This document shows positions 42,610 through 51,400 of a stretch of DNA of 52,547 nt, piece after piece. The notes under the pieces are model-generated. The model made no database searches, was not told the origin of the DNA, and saw only the letters and a program-made list of their open reading frames with translations. Each line of letters opens with the position of its first letter. Positions within the stretch are counted from its first letter, which is position 1. The translations under genes and the position numbers were made by a program. Origin of the DNA: Candidatus Coproplasma excrementipullorum (GTDB taxonomy: Bacteria > Bacillota > Clostridia > Christensenellales > Borkfalkiaceae); NCBI GenBank assembly GCA_018714165.1, contig DVNU01000041.1, forward strand, positions 1-52,547, in the 5' to 3' direction.

Positions 42610-43203
42610 TCAAGTACCTTTCGAATAAATGCACCCGCAATAATTCTGGCGGTAGAGGTTGTGCTCTTTCGAAAGCTGGCAACTCCTTAAGTATCCGTTG
42701 CCCTTTTTAAAGTCCGAAGGCAGCCACTTCACTCCGTATCTTAGCGCCGCGCTCTGCCCTATGGCGTTTATGAGCTGCGCGTTTTTAAGGGGACTCACGG
42801 TCAGGGTGGTGGCGCAATAGTCATAGCCCCTTTCGGCCGCCGTGCGGGCGGTAAAAGAGAGGCGCAGTTCAAAGCATTTTGCGCACCTCGCGCCGCCCTC
42901 TTTTTCATCCTCAAGCCCATTCACTGCGGCATACCAGGCCTCCTTTTGGTGGTCGCAGTCCAAAAAGTGCGCCCAGCCCGTCTCGGAGATAAAGCGCAAA
43001 AGTTCGTCCTTGCGCTTTAAATATTCCTCTGTTTCGATGTTGGGATTGTAGAAGAGTACGGTCACGTCCATCAGTCCTTCCAGCCTCTCCAGACAGGCGG
43101 TGGAGCAGGGGGCGCAACAGGCGTGCAACAGCAGTTTTTTGCCCTTCGCGCCGCCTCCCTCAATCTCTTCGAACATCTTTTTGTTAAAGTCGGTAGCATT
43201 CAT
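42610..43203 (-). CDS. queH: Epoxyqueuosine reductase QueH
   Basis: 197 residues. LLLHACCAPCSTACLERL, GARCAKCFELRL and the end NYCGCIYS carry the Cys pairs that bind the iron-sulfur and mononuclear iron centres of QueH (DUF208). It converts epoxyqueuosine to queuosine in tRNA, the last step of the pathway. No other queuosine gene is in the window. The ATG at 43203 follows a promoter by eight bases with no ribosome binding site. Confidence 0.93.
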   Translation of the reverse strand: MNATDFNKKMFEEIEGGGAKGKKLLLHACCAPCSTACLERLEGLMDVTVLFYNPNIETEEYLKRKDELLRFISETGWAHFLDCDHQKEAWYAAVNGLEDEKEGGARCAKCFELRLSFTARTAAERGYDYCATTLTVSPLKNAQLINAIGQSAALRYGVKWLPSDFKKGNGYLRSCQLSKEHNLYRQNYCGCIYSKGT

Positions 43204-43211
43204 ATATAACT

Positions 43212-43240
43212 ACTTTATCACCATGCCGCGCATTTTTCAA
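43212..43240 (-). promoter_or_regulatory. Promoter of queH, near-leaderless
   Basis: On the minus strand: TTGAAA (43240-43235), 17-base spacer, TAAAGT (43217-43212), eight bases before the ATG at 43203. Confidence 0.5.
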
Positions 43241-43341
43241 GAAAAAATTTATAAAAATTTTAAATTTGCCCCCAAAGCCCTTTGAAAAATGCGCGGCGAT
43301 GTGTTATGATTATAACATAATTATATAAACGGAGCATTTTA

Positions 43342-44562
43342 ATGGCTAATTTGGTTCTCAAGGACGTAAGCAAGCTCTATCCTTCGGGCGCGCTGGCGCT
43401 CTGCAAGGTAAGTCTTGAAATTTCCGACAAGGAATTTATCGCCGTCGTCGGCGCCGAAAAGAGCGGCAAATCCACTCTCCTGCGCGTGATAGCGGGGCTC
43501 GAAGAGGTCACTTCGGGCCAGATATATATAGGCGGCAAGGACGTATCCGAAGTTCCCCCCAAGGACAGGGACGTCGCCATGATCTTCCGCAACGATACTC
43601 TCTATCCGTCCATAAACGTGTACGAAAATATGGCCTACGGCCTCAAGATGCGCAAGGCCCCCCAGGCTGCGGTTGAGGCCCGCGTAAAGGCCGCCGCGCA
43701 GATACTCGATCTGTCCGACGTGCTTCTGCGTAAGCCCAAGACGCTCACCGCCGCACAGAGGCAGCGCGTCGCCCTCGGCAGGGCCATCGCCAGGGAGCCC
43801 AAGCTCTACCTTCTCGACGACCCCATCGCCGGCTTGGACGACAGTCTCAAGGCCCAGATGCGCAGCGTCATCGTCAATCTGCAGGCGAGAATGGAAGGTA
43901 CTTTCATCTATGCCACCAAAAACGTAAACGAGGCCCTGACCATGGCCACTCGCGTGGTCGTGCTTCGCGAGGGCGTCGTCCAGCAGGTCGACACGCCCGC
44001 AAACTTATACGACTATCCCGTCAACGCCTACGTTGCGCTTCTCATCGGCTCGCCCGAAATCAATCTTTTAAACGGCGCCACTCTCGAAGAGGAGGACGGT
44101 GCGCTCGTTGCGGCATATAAGGGGGTTAAGTTCAGCATTTCACCCCGCATTGCCGACAGGATTGAAAATAAAGAGGAGTATGTCGGCACGGGCAGAAAGG
44201 TAATTTTGGGTATCCGCCCCGAAGATATAACGTGGAACGGCGGCCTGTCCGCAACGGTAAGCGCTACAGAGGAGGCCGACGGCAAACTGTATGCCGAGTG
44301 CGTCGTCAATAAGGATGTGTCTCTCCTGGCGCTCGCGCCCGAAGGTACGTGCAAGGGCGGCGAGGCGGCCATAAGCGCCGACGCCGACAGGCTCTATCTG
44401 TTCGACGGGCAGACGCGCATAACGCTGTTGAAGCGTGACGACGGGTATTCCGCCACAGGATATGCCGACGCCGACGTAGCGCCGATGGCGTATGAGGAGG
44501 AGGAACAGCTAAAAAGTTCGCTCAAGCCCCTTCCCGCACCTAAGACAAAAAAGAAGAGGTAA
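43342..44562 (+). CDS. MalK/UgpC-like ABC ATPase with degenerate catalytic motifs
   Basis: 406 residues with the sugar-importer ATPase layout: nucleotide domain (1-235) and C-terminal TOBE/MalK regulatory domain (about 240-370), then a basic tail. Walker A is intact (GAEKSGKST, 37-45). The Q-loop Gln is Arg83, the LSGGQ signature is LTAAQ (135-139), the catalytic Glu after Walker B is Asp160 (LLDDP), and the H-loop His is Lys193 (YATKN). It may bind ATP but is expected to hydrolyse poorly or not at all. No permease of a sugar importer is adjacent. CGGAG precedes the ATG. Confidence 0.85.
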   Translation: MANLVLKDVSKLYPSGALALCKVSLEISDKEFIAVVGAEKSGKSTLLRVIAGLEEVTSGQIYIGGKDVSEVPPKDRDVAMIFRNDTLYPSINVYENMAYGLKMRKAPQAAVEARVKAAAQILDLSDVLLRKPKTLTAAQRQRVALGRAIAREPKLYLLDDPIAGLDDSLKAQMRSVIVNLQARMEGTFIYATKNVNEALTMATRVVVLREGVVQQVDTPANLYDYPVNAYVALLIGSPEINLLNGATLEEEDGALVAAYKGVKFSISPRIADRIENKEEYVGTGRKVILGIRPEDITWNGGLSATVSATEEADGKLYAECVVNKDVSLLALAPEGTCKGGEAAISADADRLYLFDGQTRITLLKRDDGYSATGYADADVAPMAYEEEEQLKSSLKPLPAPKTKKKR

Positions 44563-44570
44563 AACTTTAA

Positions 44571-44600
44571 AACGCCCCCGTTGAGGGGGCGTTAATTTAT
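44571..44600 (+). terminator. Terminator after ABC gene
   Basis: AACGCCCCC pairs with GGGGGCGTT around GTTGA, followed by AATTTAT. Confidence 0.8.
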
Positions 44601-44606
44601 AACTTG

Positions 44607-44647
44607 GCGGCGGCATATTGCGCGTGCAACGCGCAATATGCCGCCGC
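44607..44647 (+). promoter_or_regulatory. 18-bp perfect hairpin before transporter gene
   Basis: GCGGCGGCATATTGCGCG pairs with its full complement around TGCAA. It ends two bases before the AAGGA of the ribosome binding site, so it could control translation or end upstream transcription. Confidence 0.6.
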
Positions 44648-44660
44648 AATAAGGACTTTT

Positions 44661-45533
44661 ATGGATGTATTTGTAGATTCCCTGCTGGACACCTTAAAGG
44701 TGTTCCCGTTCATTCTCATAATTTATATACTCATCGAATTTTTAGAGCACAAGACCTCGTTCACGCAAAACCACAAACTGCTCCAGGGGCCGCTCGCGCC
44801 CTTAATAGGCACGGTCACGGGCATTGTGCCGCAGTGCGGCTTTTCGGTTATGGCGGCCAAGCTGTACGACAAAGGCTTTATCCGCACGGGCACGCTTCTG
44901 GCCGTGTTCCTCGCCACCAGCGACGAAGCATTGATAATTTTAATAACCAACCCTTCGGGCGCTATCGCCGTCGCGCCGCTCATCGCCGTAAAGGTGCTGG
45001 TGGGGCTGGCAGTCGGGTATGCGGTCAACTTTATTTTAAGGAACGAAAAATTGGCCCGGCCTGCCGAGGACGATCACGACGAAATCCACGCCTACTCCTG
45101 CGGCCGCGAGCATGAGGGGAAGAGCAAGGTTAAGGTCTATTTTGTCGCGCCTCTCTTACATTCGCTCAAAATCGCGCTGTATATCTTCATCGTCACGCTG
45201 GTTTTCGGCTATATTTTTGAATATAACGAGCAGGCCATAATCTCCTCGTTCGTCGGCGGGCCGTATGTCGAGCCGTTAATTACTGCGGCCATAGGCCTAA
45301 TTCCCAACTGTGCCTCGTCCGCCGTCATCGCCCAGACATTCTGCGAGGGCGGAATTCTGTTCGGCAGTATGGTGGCGGGCCTGTGCTGCAACGCAGGTTT
45401 AGGCTTTGTCGTTTTGCTTAAGAACACCAAAAAGATAAAGCGCAATCTTCTGCTCATTGTTACTTTGTACGTCATCTCCGTGCTCGTCGGCATAGCCGTA
45501 AACGGCATAATGATAGCCGCAGGCCTTGCCTGA
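44661..45533 (+). CDS. Putative heavy-metal exporter, 10-TM (ArsP_2/PF11449-like)
   Basis: 290 residues from the ATG at 44661, chosen for the AAGGA upstream; a longer frame from 44604 runs through the hairpin. About eight to ten hydrophobic segments arranged as two halves with a polar middle loop containing HDHDEIHAYSCGREHE-like His/Cys/Asp (about 150-170). The two halves share a motif: GIVPQCGFSVMAAKLYDKG and GLIPNCASSAVIAQTFCEGG. This is the pattern of putative manganese/arsenical exporters. The metal is not certain. Confidence 0.8.
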   Translation: MDVFVDSLLDTLKVFPFILIIYILIEFLEHKTSFTQNHKLLQGPLAPLIGTVTGIVPQCGFSVMAAKLYDKGFIRTGTLLAVFLATSDEALIILITNPSGAIAVAPLIAVKVLVGLAVGYAVNFILRNEKLARPAEDDHDEIHAYSCGREHEGKSKVKVYFVAPLLHSLKIALYIFIVTLVFGYIFEYNEQAIISSFVGGPYVEPLITAAIGLIPNCASSAVIAQTFCEGGILFGSMVAGLCCNAGLGFVVLLKNTKKIKRNLLLIVTLYVISVLVGIAVNGIMIAAGLA

Positions 45534-45605
45534 TTCTGCGGATGCGGGGCGCCTGTATTTTGTCGTCGGGACAGAAGATATATGCAGATAAAACCAAAAT
45601 TTAAA

Positions 45606-45633
45606 GGCGGCCGCGCAAAATTGCGCGGCCGCC
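45606..45633. terminator. Hairpin between convergent genes
   Basis: GGCGGCCGCGCAA pairs with TTGCGCGGCCGCC around AA, followed by TTTAA on the minus strand. It ends the LRR lipoprotein transcript. Confidence 0.7.
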
Positions 45634-45655
45634 CGTATTAAGTTGAAGTTTTAAT

Positions 45656-47533
45656 TTACCATGCCGTTGCAACGCCGTCCACGTAGTGCCACCAGTTGCC
45701 GGTGCCCGTCGGTTTTGTTTCGGAGTAGTAGTATATGGTTGCGTTTGTGAGATTGGAATTGTTTCTGCCGATACTTATCCCTGCCCAATTTTCCGCAGTG
45801 CCTGTGTAGTACACACTGGTAAGGTTGCTGCAATTATAGAATGCATAGTCACCAATACTTGCCACTTCGTCAGAGATGGCTATGTTCGTAAGACTGCTGC
45901 AACCACTAAACGCGAAATTACCGATGATTGCCACTCCCTCAGGTATAATTATGCTTTCAAGGCTGGTGCAATCTTTAAAAGCTGTAAGGCCGATTTCTTT
46001 AAGTTTGCTGTCTTTGCCAAAATTCAGGTTTGCAAGATTTGTGCAGTTTTCAAATGTTGAGTAGCCGATGCTTTCAACTCTATCCGGAATATCAATGCTT
46101 TCAAGGCTGGTGCAATTTCTGAATGCGTATTCGCCGATAGAATATACCTTTTCGGAAAGCTCAACGGTTGTCAGTTTGCGGCAGTTATCAAACGCACCGT
46201 TGCCTATGCTCATTAAGCTTTGCGTAAGCGAAATATCCGCAAGATTTGTGCAACCATCGAACGTGTTGTTGCCGATGGTCGTAATGCCTTCGGGTATGGC
46301 AATTTTTGTCAGGTCGGAGCAATCTTTAAATGCGCTGTTGCCTATGTTCGCCACGCTATAGGGAAGGTCGATGTTTGTAAGGCCCGAACAGCCTGAAAAT
46401 GCCGCTATGTCAATGCTCTTCAGTTTGTCGTGGAGTGTAATATTTGCCAGACTTTCACAACATTGAAAAGTGAAAGCTTCAATATCTGTAACTCCTTCGG
46501 GGATAGTTATCTCCTTCAGGGCTGAACAGTTTTCAAAAGCCGAAATGCCGATGGACGTAACTCCTTTTGGAAGTTCAATGCTTTCAAGACTTGTGCACCC
46601 TCTGAAGGCGGATGATTCTATGGTGGTTATGCTGTCGGGAAGGGAAACATCTGAAAGGTTGATGCAGTTATCAAATGCGTAAATGCTGATTTCCGTCACT
46701 CCGTCGGGTATGGAAATTTCGGCGAGGCTTAAACAGCTTTTGAACAGATCATCGCTGATATTCGTTACATTGCGTGAAATGCTGACGTTTACAAGATTGC
46801 TGCAATTTTCAAAAGCATTATTACCAATCGACGTCACGCTGTCCGGTATGATTACGCTTTCAAGCAGAGTGCAGTTGTTGAAGGCGCGGCTGCCGACAGT
46901 CGCGATGGTGTCGGGTATTGTAATGCCTGTAATTTTGCAGTCGCGGAAAGCTTCTTCGTCTATGCGCGTGACGAGCAAACCGTTGTATGTTGAAGCGATT
47001 GTTATATCTGATTGCGCGGCGTCGCCTATGCCTGTAACGGTATAATACTTGTTGTCTGTTGAAAGTTCGTAAGTCAGTCCTTCCGTTGGCTGTTTATCTC
47101 CGCAGGCTGTGCAGATTCCGCCGACAAAATTATGTTCAAGCAGCGGAAGCTCTTTGTATGTGGTATAGTCGCAGCGCGAACACGTCAGGTATGTCTCCCA
47201 GCCATATTCCCGGCAGGTGGATGCTTTGCCGATGTGGGGAATCAAAATGTGACCCAAAGGGTCGGTCGTCAGTTCAGATAAAGTCGTTTTGTTTGTACCT
47301 TGGGAATCTGTAAAGTAAATATCGCAATCTTCGCAGTACCAGTATTCCGCATGGCCGCTCTCCGTACAGGTAGGGTCTGCGGCGGAAACGTGTGACAAAG
47401 AATGTTCATGCGCCGATTGTCCGTCGTTGCCGTCGCCTTGGTTTTCGCTTTCAGAACCGCAGGCGGTGAAAGCAAGACCAACGCATAGTGCTGAGGCAAG
47501 TGCGAGTAGCAGCATTAAAAATTTACGCTTCAT
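45656..47533 (-). CDS. BspA-type leucine-rich repeat lipoprotein
   Basis: 625 residues. The lipobox FTAC gives Cys25. Residues about 55-145 hold Cys-pair modules (CEDC, CSRC, CTACG) that look like degenerate zinc ribbons. From about 150 to 570 run LRR_5/BspA repeats of about 23 residues with consensus IGNxAFxxCxxLxxIxIPxxVxx. The C-terminus (TGTAENWAGISIGRNNSNL... to HYVDGVATAW) is shared with the large protein at 48428. Such proteins act as surface adhesins in gut and oral bacteria. It faces rpsU. Confidence 0.9.
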   Translation of the reverse strand: MKRKFLMLLLALASALCVGLAFTACGSESENQGDGNDGQSAHEHSLSHVSAADPTCTESGHAEYWYCEDCDIYFTDSQGTNKTTLSELTTDPLGHILIPHIGKASTCREYGWETYLTCSRCDYTTYKELPLLEHNFVGGICTACGDKQPTEGLTYELSTDNKYYTVTGIGDAAQSDITIASTYNGLLVTRIDEEAFRDCKITGITIPDTIATVGSRAFNNCTLLESVIIPDSVTSIGNNAFENCSNLVNVSISRNVTNISDDLFKSCLSLAEISIPDGVTEISIYAFDNCINLSDVSLPDSITTIESSAFRGCTSLESIELPKGVTSIGISAFENCSALKEITIPEGVTDIEAFTFQCCESLANITLHDKLKSIDIAAFSGCSGLTNIDLPYSVANIGNSAFKDCSDLTKIAIPEGITTIGNNTFDGCTNLADISLTQSLMSIGNGAFDNCRKLTTVELSEKVYSIGEYAFRNCTSLESIDIPDRVESIGYSTFENCTNLANLNFGKDSKLKEIGLTAFKDCTSLESIIIPEGVAIIGNFAFSGCSSLTNIAISDEVASIGDYAFYNCSNLTSVYYTGTAENWAGISIGRNNSNLTNATIYYYSETKPTGTGNWWHYVDGVATAW

Positions 47534-47628
47534 ATTTTTCCCCTGATTTAATTTGTTTAAATTATATCACAGTGTTGTGCAGATTGCAACAGGTAATAAA
47601 ATTTTGATTAAAACCTGCGCGCAAAAAG

Positions 47629-47658
47629 TTGACTTTGCAAGGTGCGTTTTGCTATAAT
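47629..47658 (+). promoter_or_regulatory. Promoter of rpsU
   Basis: TTGACT (47629-47634), 18-base spacer, TATAAT (47653-47658). A leader of about 40 bases follows. Confidence 0.8.
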
Positions 47659-47705
47659 AACTAAGTCTTAAAAATAACTGCGTAGGCGAAGGAGGGTTGA
47701 AAGAA

Positions 47706-47882
47706 GTGTCCACTATCAAAGTCGGCGAAAACGAGTCGGTTGAAAGCGCTATCAGAAGATTTAAAAGAAAGTGCTCCCGCGACGGCATCATCGGCGACCT
47801 CAGGAAGAAAGAGTTCTACGAATCTCCTTCGGTAAAGAGGCGCAAGAAGAGCGAAGCTGCAAGAAAGCGCAGCCGCAACTAA
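47706..47882 (+). CDS. rpsU: Ribosomal protein S21
   Basis: 58 residues from the GTG at 47706: [22 protein letters not shown] is the S21 signature and the basic tail [15 protein letters not shown] is typical. A strong GGAGG lies ten bases upstream; a TTG at 47697 would be too close to it. The usual neighbour yqeY is not here; instead an unknown 125-residue gene follows after a terminator. Confidence 0.97.
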   Translation: MSTIKVGENESVESAIRRFKRKCSRDGIIGDLRKKEFYESPSVKRRKKSEAARKRSRN

Positions 47883-47895
47883 AATCAATTAAAAG

Positions 47896-47936
47896 TCCTA
47901 CTGAATCACCAAAGAGGTCGTTCGGTAGGATTTTTT
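47896..47936 (+). terminator. Terminator of rpsU
   Basis: TCCTACTGAA pairs with TTCGGTAGGA (one wobble) around a 15-base loop, followed by six T. Confidence 0.85.
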
Positions 47937-47976
47937 CATTTATTTTTTGTCGAAAAAATGTATTCGGGGGTAAATT

Positions 47977-48354
47977 ATGGAGGATTTAAAGAGCGCCGCC
48001 CGCCGCGCAAAGCGGCGGCTTAAAACTGACTACTGGAAAAAATGCAAGGAAAACGCCGATAAAACTACCCAAAAGGCGCGCGTTTTGGGTCTGAACGAGG
48101 GCAAAGTCAAGTCGGGAATCTACGGCAAGGTGCTCTCCGACATCCGCGGCGAAAAGCCCGATGACTTTTATCTGCGCGTCAAGGCGCTTTTGGACGAGTG
48201 CGGCGAGGTGTCCGACGCCATAGGCCGCCTGACCGACGCGGAGTATTATGCCACGCTCTCGTATGAGGAGAAGCAGAGGTACAATTTAGAGCTTTCGGCA
48301 AAGTATTTAAAGGCGCTGGAGAAGTACCGCGCCGAAAAGGAGCTTGGCGTTTAG
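47977..48354 (+). CDS. Small charged helical protein
   Basis: 125 residues, mostly charged and predicted helical, with no signal peptide or membrane segment. The N-terminus KSAARRAKRRLKTDYWKKC is strongly basic. I do not recognise a family; it is not YqeY. GGGGG lies upstream of the ATG as a weak ribosome binding site. Its position after rpsU could mean a ribosome-linked role, but a terminator lies between them. Confidence 0.65.
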   Translation: MEDLKSAARRAKRRLKTDYWKKCKENADKTTQKARVLGLNEGKVKSGIYGKVLSDIRGEKPDDFYLRVKALLDECGEVSDAIGRLTDAEYYATLSYEEKQRYNLELSAKYLKALEKYRAEKELGV

Positions 48355-48367
48355 TGCCAATGCAGAA

Positions 48368-48406
48368 TACAGCGGCGAGCCTATGGCTCGCCGCTGTATT
48401 ATTTTT
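48368..48406. terminator. Bidirectional terminator
   Basis: TACAGCGGCGAGCC pairs with GGCTCGCCGCTGTA around TAT, followed by TTATTTTTA. It lies between convergent genes. Confidence 0.85.
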
Positions 48407-48427
48407 ATGGAGCGTATAGTTATTTTT

Positions 48428-51400
48428 TTACCAGATTGTCACAACTCCGTCTACATAGTGCCAATAATTCCCCTCCTCAACGGGCTCCGCCTCGGAGTAG
48501 AAGTATATTGTGGCATTTGTGAGATTGGAATTGTCACTGCCGATATTTATCTCTGCCCAATTTTCCGCAGTGCCTGTGTAGTACACACTTTTAAGGTTAT
48601 AGCAACCAGAGAACGCATACTCGCCAATACTTGTCACGCTATCGGGAATGGTAATGCTTGTAAGGCTAGTGCAATAAGAAAATGCCCACTCGCCAATGAT
48701 TGTCATGCTGTCTGAAATGGCAATGCTTGTAAGACTACTGCAACCATTGAACGCGAAATCGCCAATGATTGTCACGCTGTCGGGAATGGTAATGCTTGTA
48801 AGGCTGCTGCAACCATAGAACGCACTATCGCCAATGATTGTCACGCTGTTAGGAATAGTAATGTTTGTAAGGCTGCTACAACCATTGAACGCATAATTGC
48901 CAATACTCGTCACACCATTGGGAATGGCAATGCTTGTAAGACTACTGCAACCATAGAACGCACTATCGCCAATGCTCGTCACGCTGTCAGGGATGGTAAT
49001 GCTTGTAAGACTGCTACAATTTCTGAACGCACTATCGCCAATGCTCGTCACGCTGTTAGGAATAGTAATGCTTGTAAGGCTAGTGCAACCAGAGAACACA
49101 CTATCGCTAATGATTGTCACGCTGTTAGGAATAGTAATGCTTGTAAGGCTGTTGCAACGAGAGAATGTCCACGGGTTAATAATTGTCACACTTTCAGGTA
49201 ATGTTATGCTTGTAAGATTACTACAACCATCGAACGCGCTATCGCCAACGCTCGTCACGCTATCGGGGATGGTAATGCTTGTAAGTCTACTGCAACCATT
49301 GAACGCATAATTGCCAATGCTCGTCACACCATTGGGAATGGTGATGCTTTCAAGGCTACTACAACCAAAAAATGCGTGTTTACCAATTATAATAACTGTG
49401 TCAGGGATATTGATTTTTCTTAAATTAGTACATCCAGAAAATGCACTGTTTCCAATTACTGTTAATGTTTCAGGAAGTGTAACACTTGTTAAATTTTTAC
49501 AGCCTGAAAATCCTTTGCCTATGGTGCCATTTGTGTCGGGACGACTGATATGCGTCACGCCTTCGGGTATAGTTATGTCACCGCTCAAAGCTGCGGGTAC
49601 GTCAATAATCTCGGTTAGTTGCTTATTATACAGCACGCCGTCGCAGACGGAGAATATGGGGTGGGAGTCATCGACGCTAAAGCTTTCAAGTAATTTGCAA
49701 TCAGAGAAAACCGTAGAAGCGGTGCTTGTTGATTCAATATAAGTAACAGTGTTTGGTATATGATAGGTAGTTATGTCTTTATCGTAAACATACAAAATTG
49801 CAGTTTTGCCATAATTATATATAGCGAAATCATCACTTTGATATGAAGTGTTTTCCGGATGAACGATAATTTGCTTCTCTTCTGCTAATGCATTGCAAAT
49901 ACGTTCTATACCGCCGTTAACAACGTTGCCGCCGAACCAACCATCTGCTTCGCCGTCGCGATATCCACCTCCCCAGTTGGTCATGCCTATGGTGTTCATA
50001 TTTTTACCTATCGTCAATTTACTTAAATTCTGACAATTATCAAAGGACAAATATGCCAATATATTAGTTTCGTCTGGAATAATATATTCAGTCCGCTCAT
50101 TTGCAGAGGGGTACTGAATAAGGGTATACAGCGATTTTGTGAACAGTACGCCGTCTTTAGAGGTGAATTTGGGACTGTCTTCAGCCACATAAATATTTTG
50201 CAAGGAGTATGTTCTGAAAGCGTGATCCCAAATAAAGACTATGGAATCGGGAATTGTGACAGATGTAATATTGCCCTGGCAAATTCCACTCAAAATATCC
50301 CCACCACCTGCTGAAATAATGGTAAATTGTCTTCCTGAGTAATTAACGGTTGAAGGAATATCAAAATGCCCTTCTCCTGTAACTTCATGCAGTTCAAGCG
50401 CGTTATAGCCCACCACCTGAAGAACCATAGTGTCGACAGAAATTTCATCAAGCAACATAATATTGTCTGAAGAATAGGTGCCTTCGGCCCTTTCAGGCAG
50501 GTCGTAAAGGAAGTCTATGCCGCTGCCTGTACTGGTATCATATGTATGATTTTCAAGGAAGGCAACCTCGCTTCCGTATTGCCAACCGCCCTCCTCAATC
50601 AGCGTGTTCTGCGTATCGTTGACGAGGAAGTAGTTATAGCTTATACCCCATTTCCAGTTAGTGTTGAGGCCGCCTACAAAGGTGTCGTCCCACGTTAAGT
50701 CACACCAATACCAGTTGCCGTCGTTCATTTTAACGAGGTTCCAGGCGTGTTCTTCGCCGCTTCCGTCACCTGTGACGAATATGTTTTCAATGCCGGAATA
50801 GTTTAAAAGTAGCTGATATGTACGGGCGTAGCCTTCACATACTGCACCCTGGCCATTGAACACGCCTATTATATTGTGTGCCCAGGCGCTGTCTTCAGGC
50901 TGATTACTCTCGTCATAAGAATAGTCCACAGCCGTCAGAATTGCATCGTGATAGGCGAGCGCAATATCATATTCGTTTGCACCCTCGTACAGCGTTGAGG
51001 AATAAGCCTCAACCTGATCTTCTATCAGCTGATTATAATAACTTCTCACTTTACCGTTTGCATAATCCTCTTCGATGAGCAGAGTTATAGATTCTCCGGA
51101 ATATGTAACGGTGTTGGAGAGCCAGTAGTAAAGGGGGTTATCGTCCTTATAAGTTTTCCATACGGATAGAGCCTGATCTGTGCTTAGACCAAGCGTGCCT
51201 ATATCTATATCGGCAAGTATGTAATCATCAGGTGCGTCAATTGCGGTATTTACGTGGAATTTTTTGACCTCGTCATCTATAGTCTCGTAGAGAGTCTGTA
51301 ACGCCTCGCCGTTTGTAAGCGTGCCTAAAAATTCATATCCGTAAGTGCCGTTGAATTGGTCAAGATAGGTAAGGTCTATGCTGTCAATGTCCACTTCGTC

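Noticed and set aside
47977-48354. YqeY, the usual neighbour of rpsU
   Set aside because: The sequence has none of the YqeY motifs and is shorter and more basic at the N-terminus.
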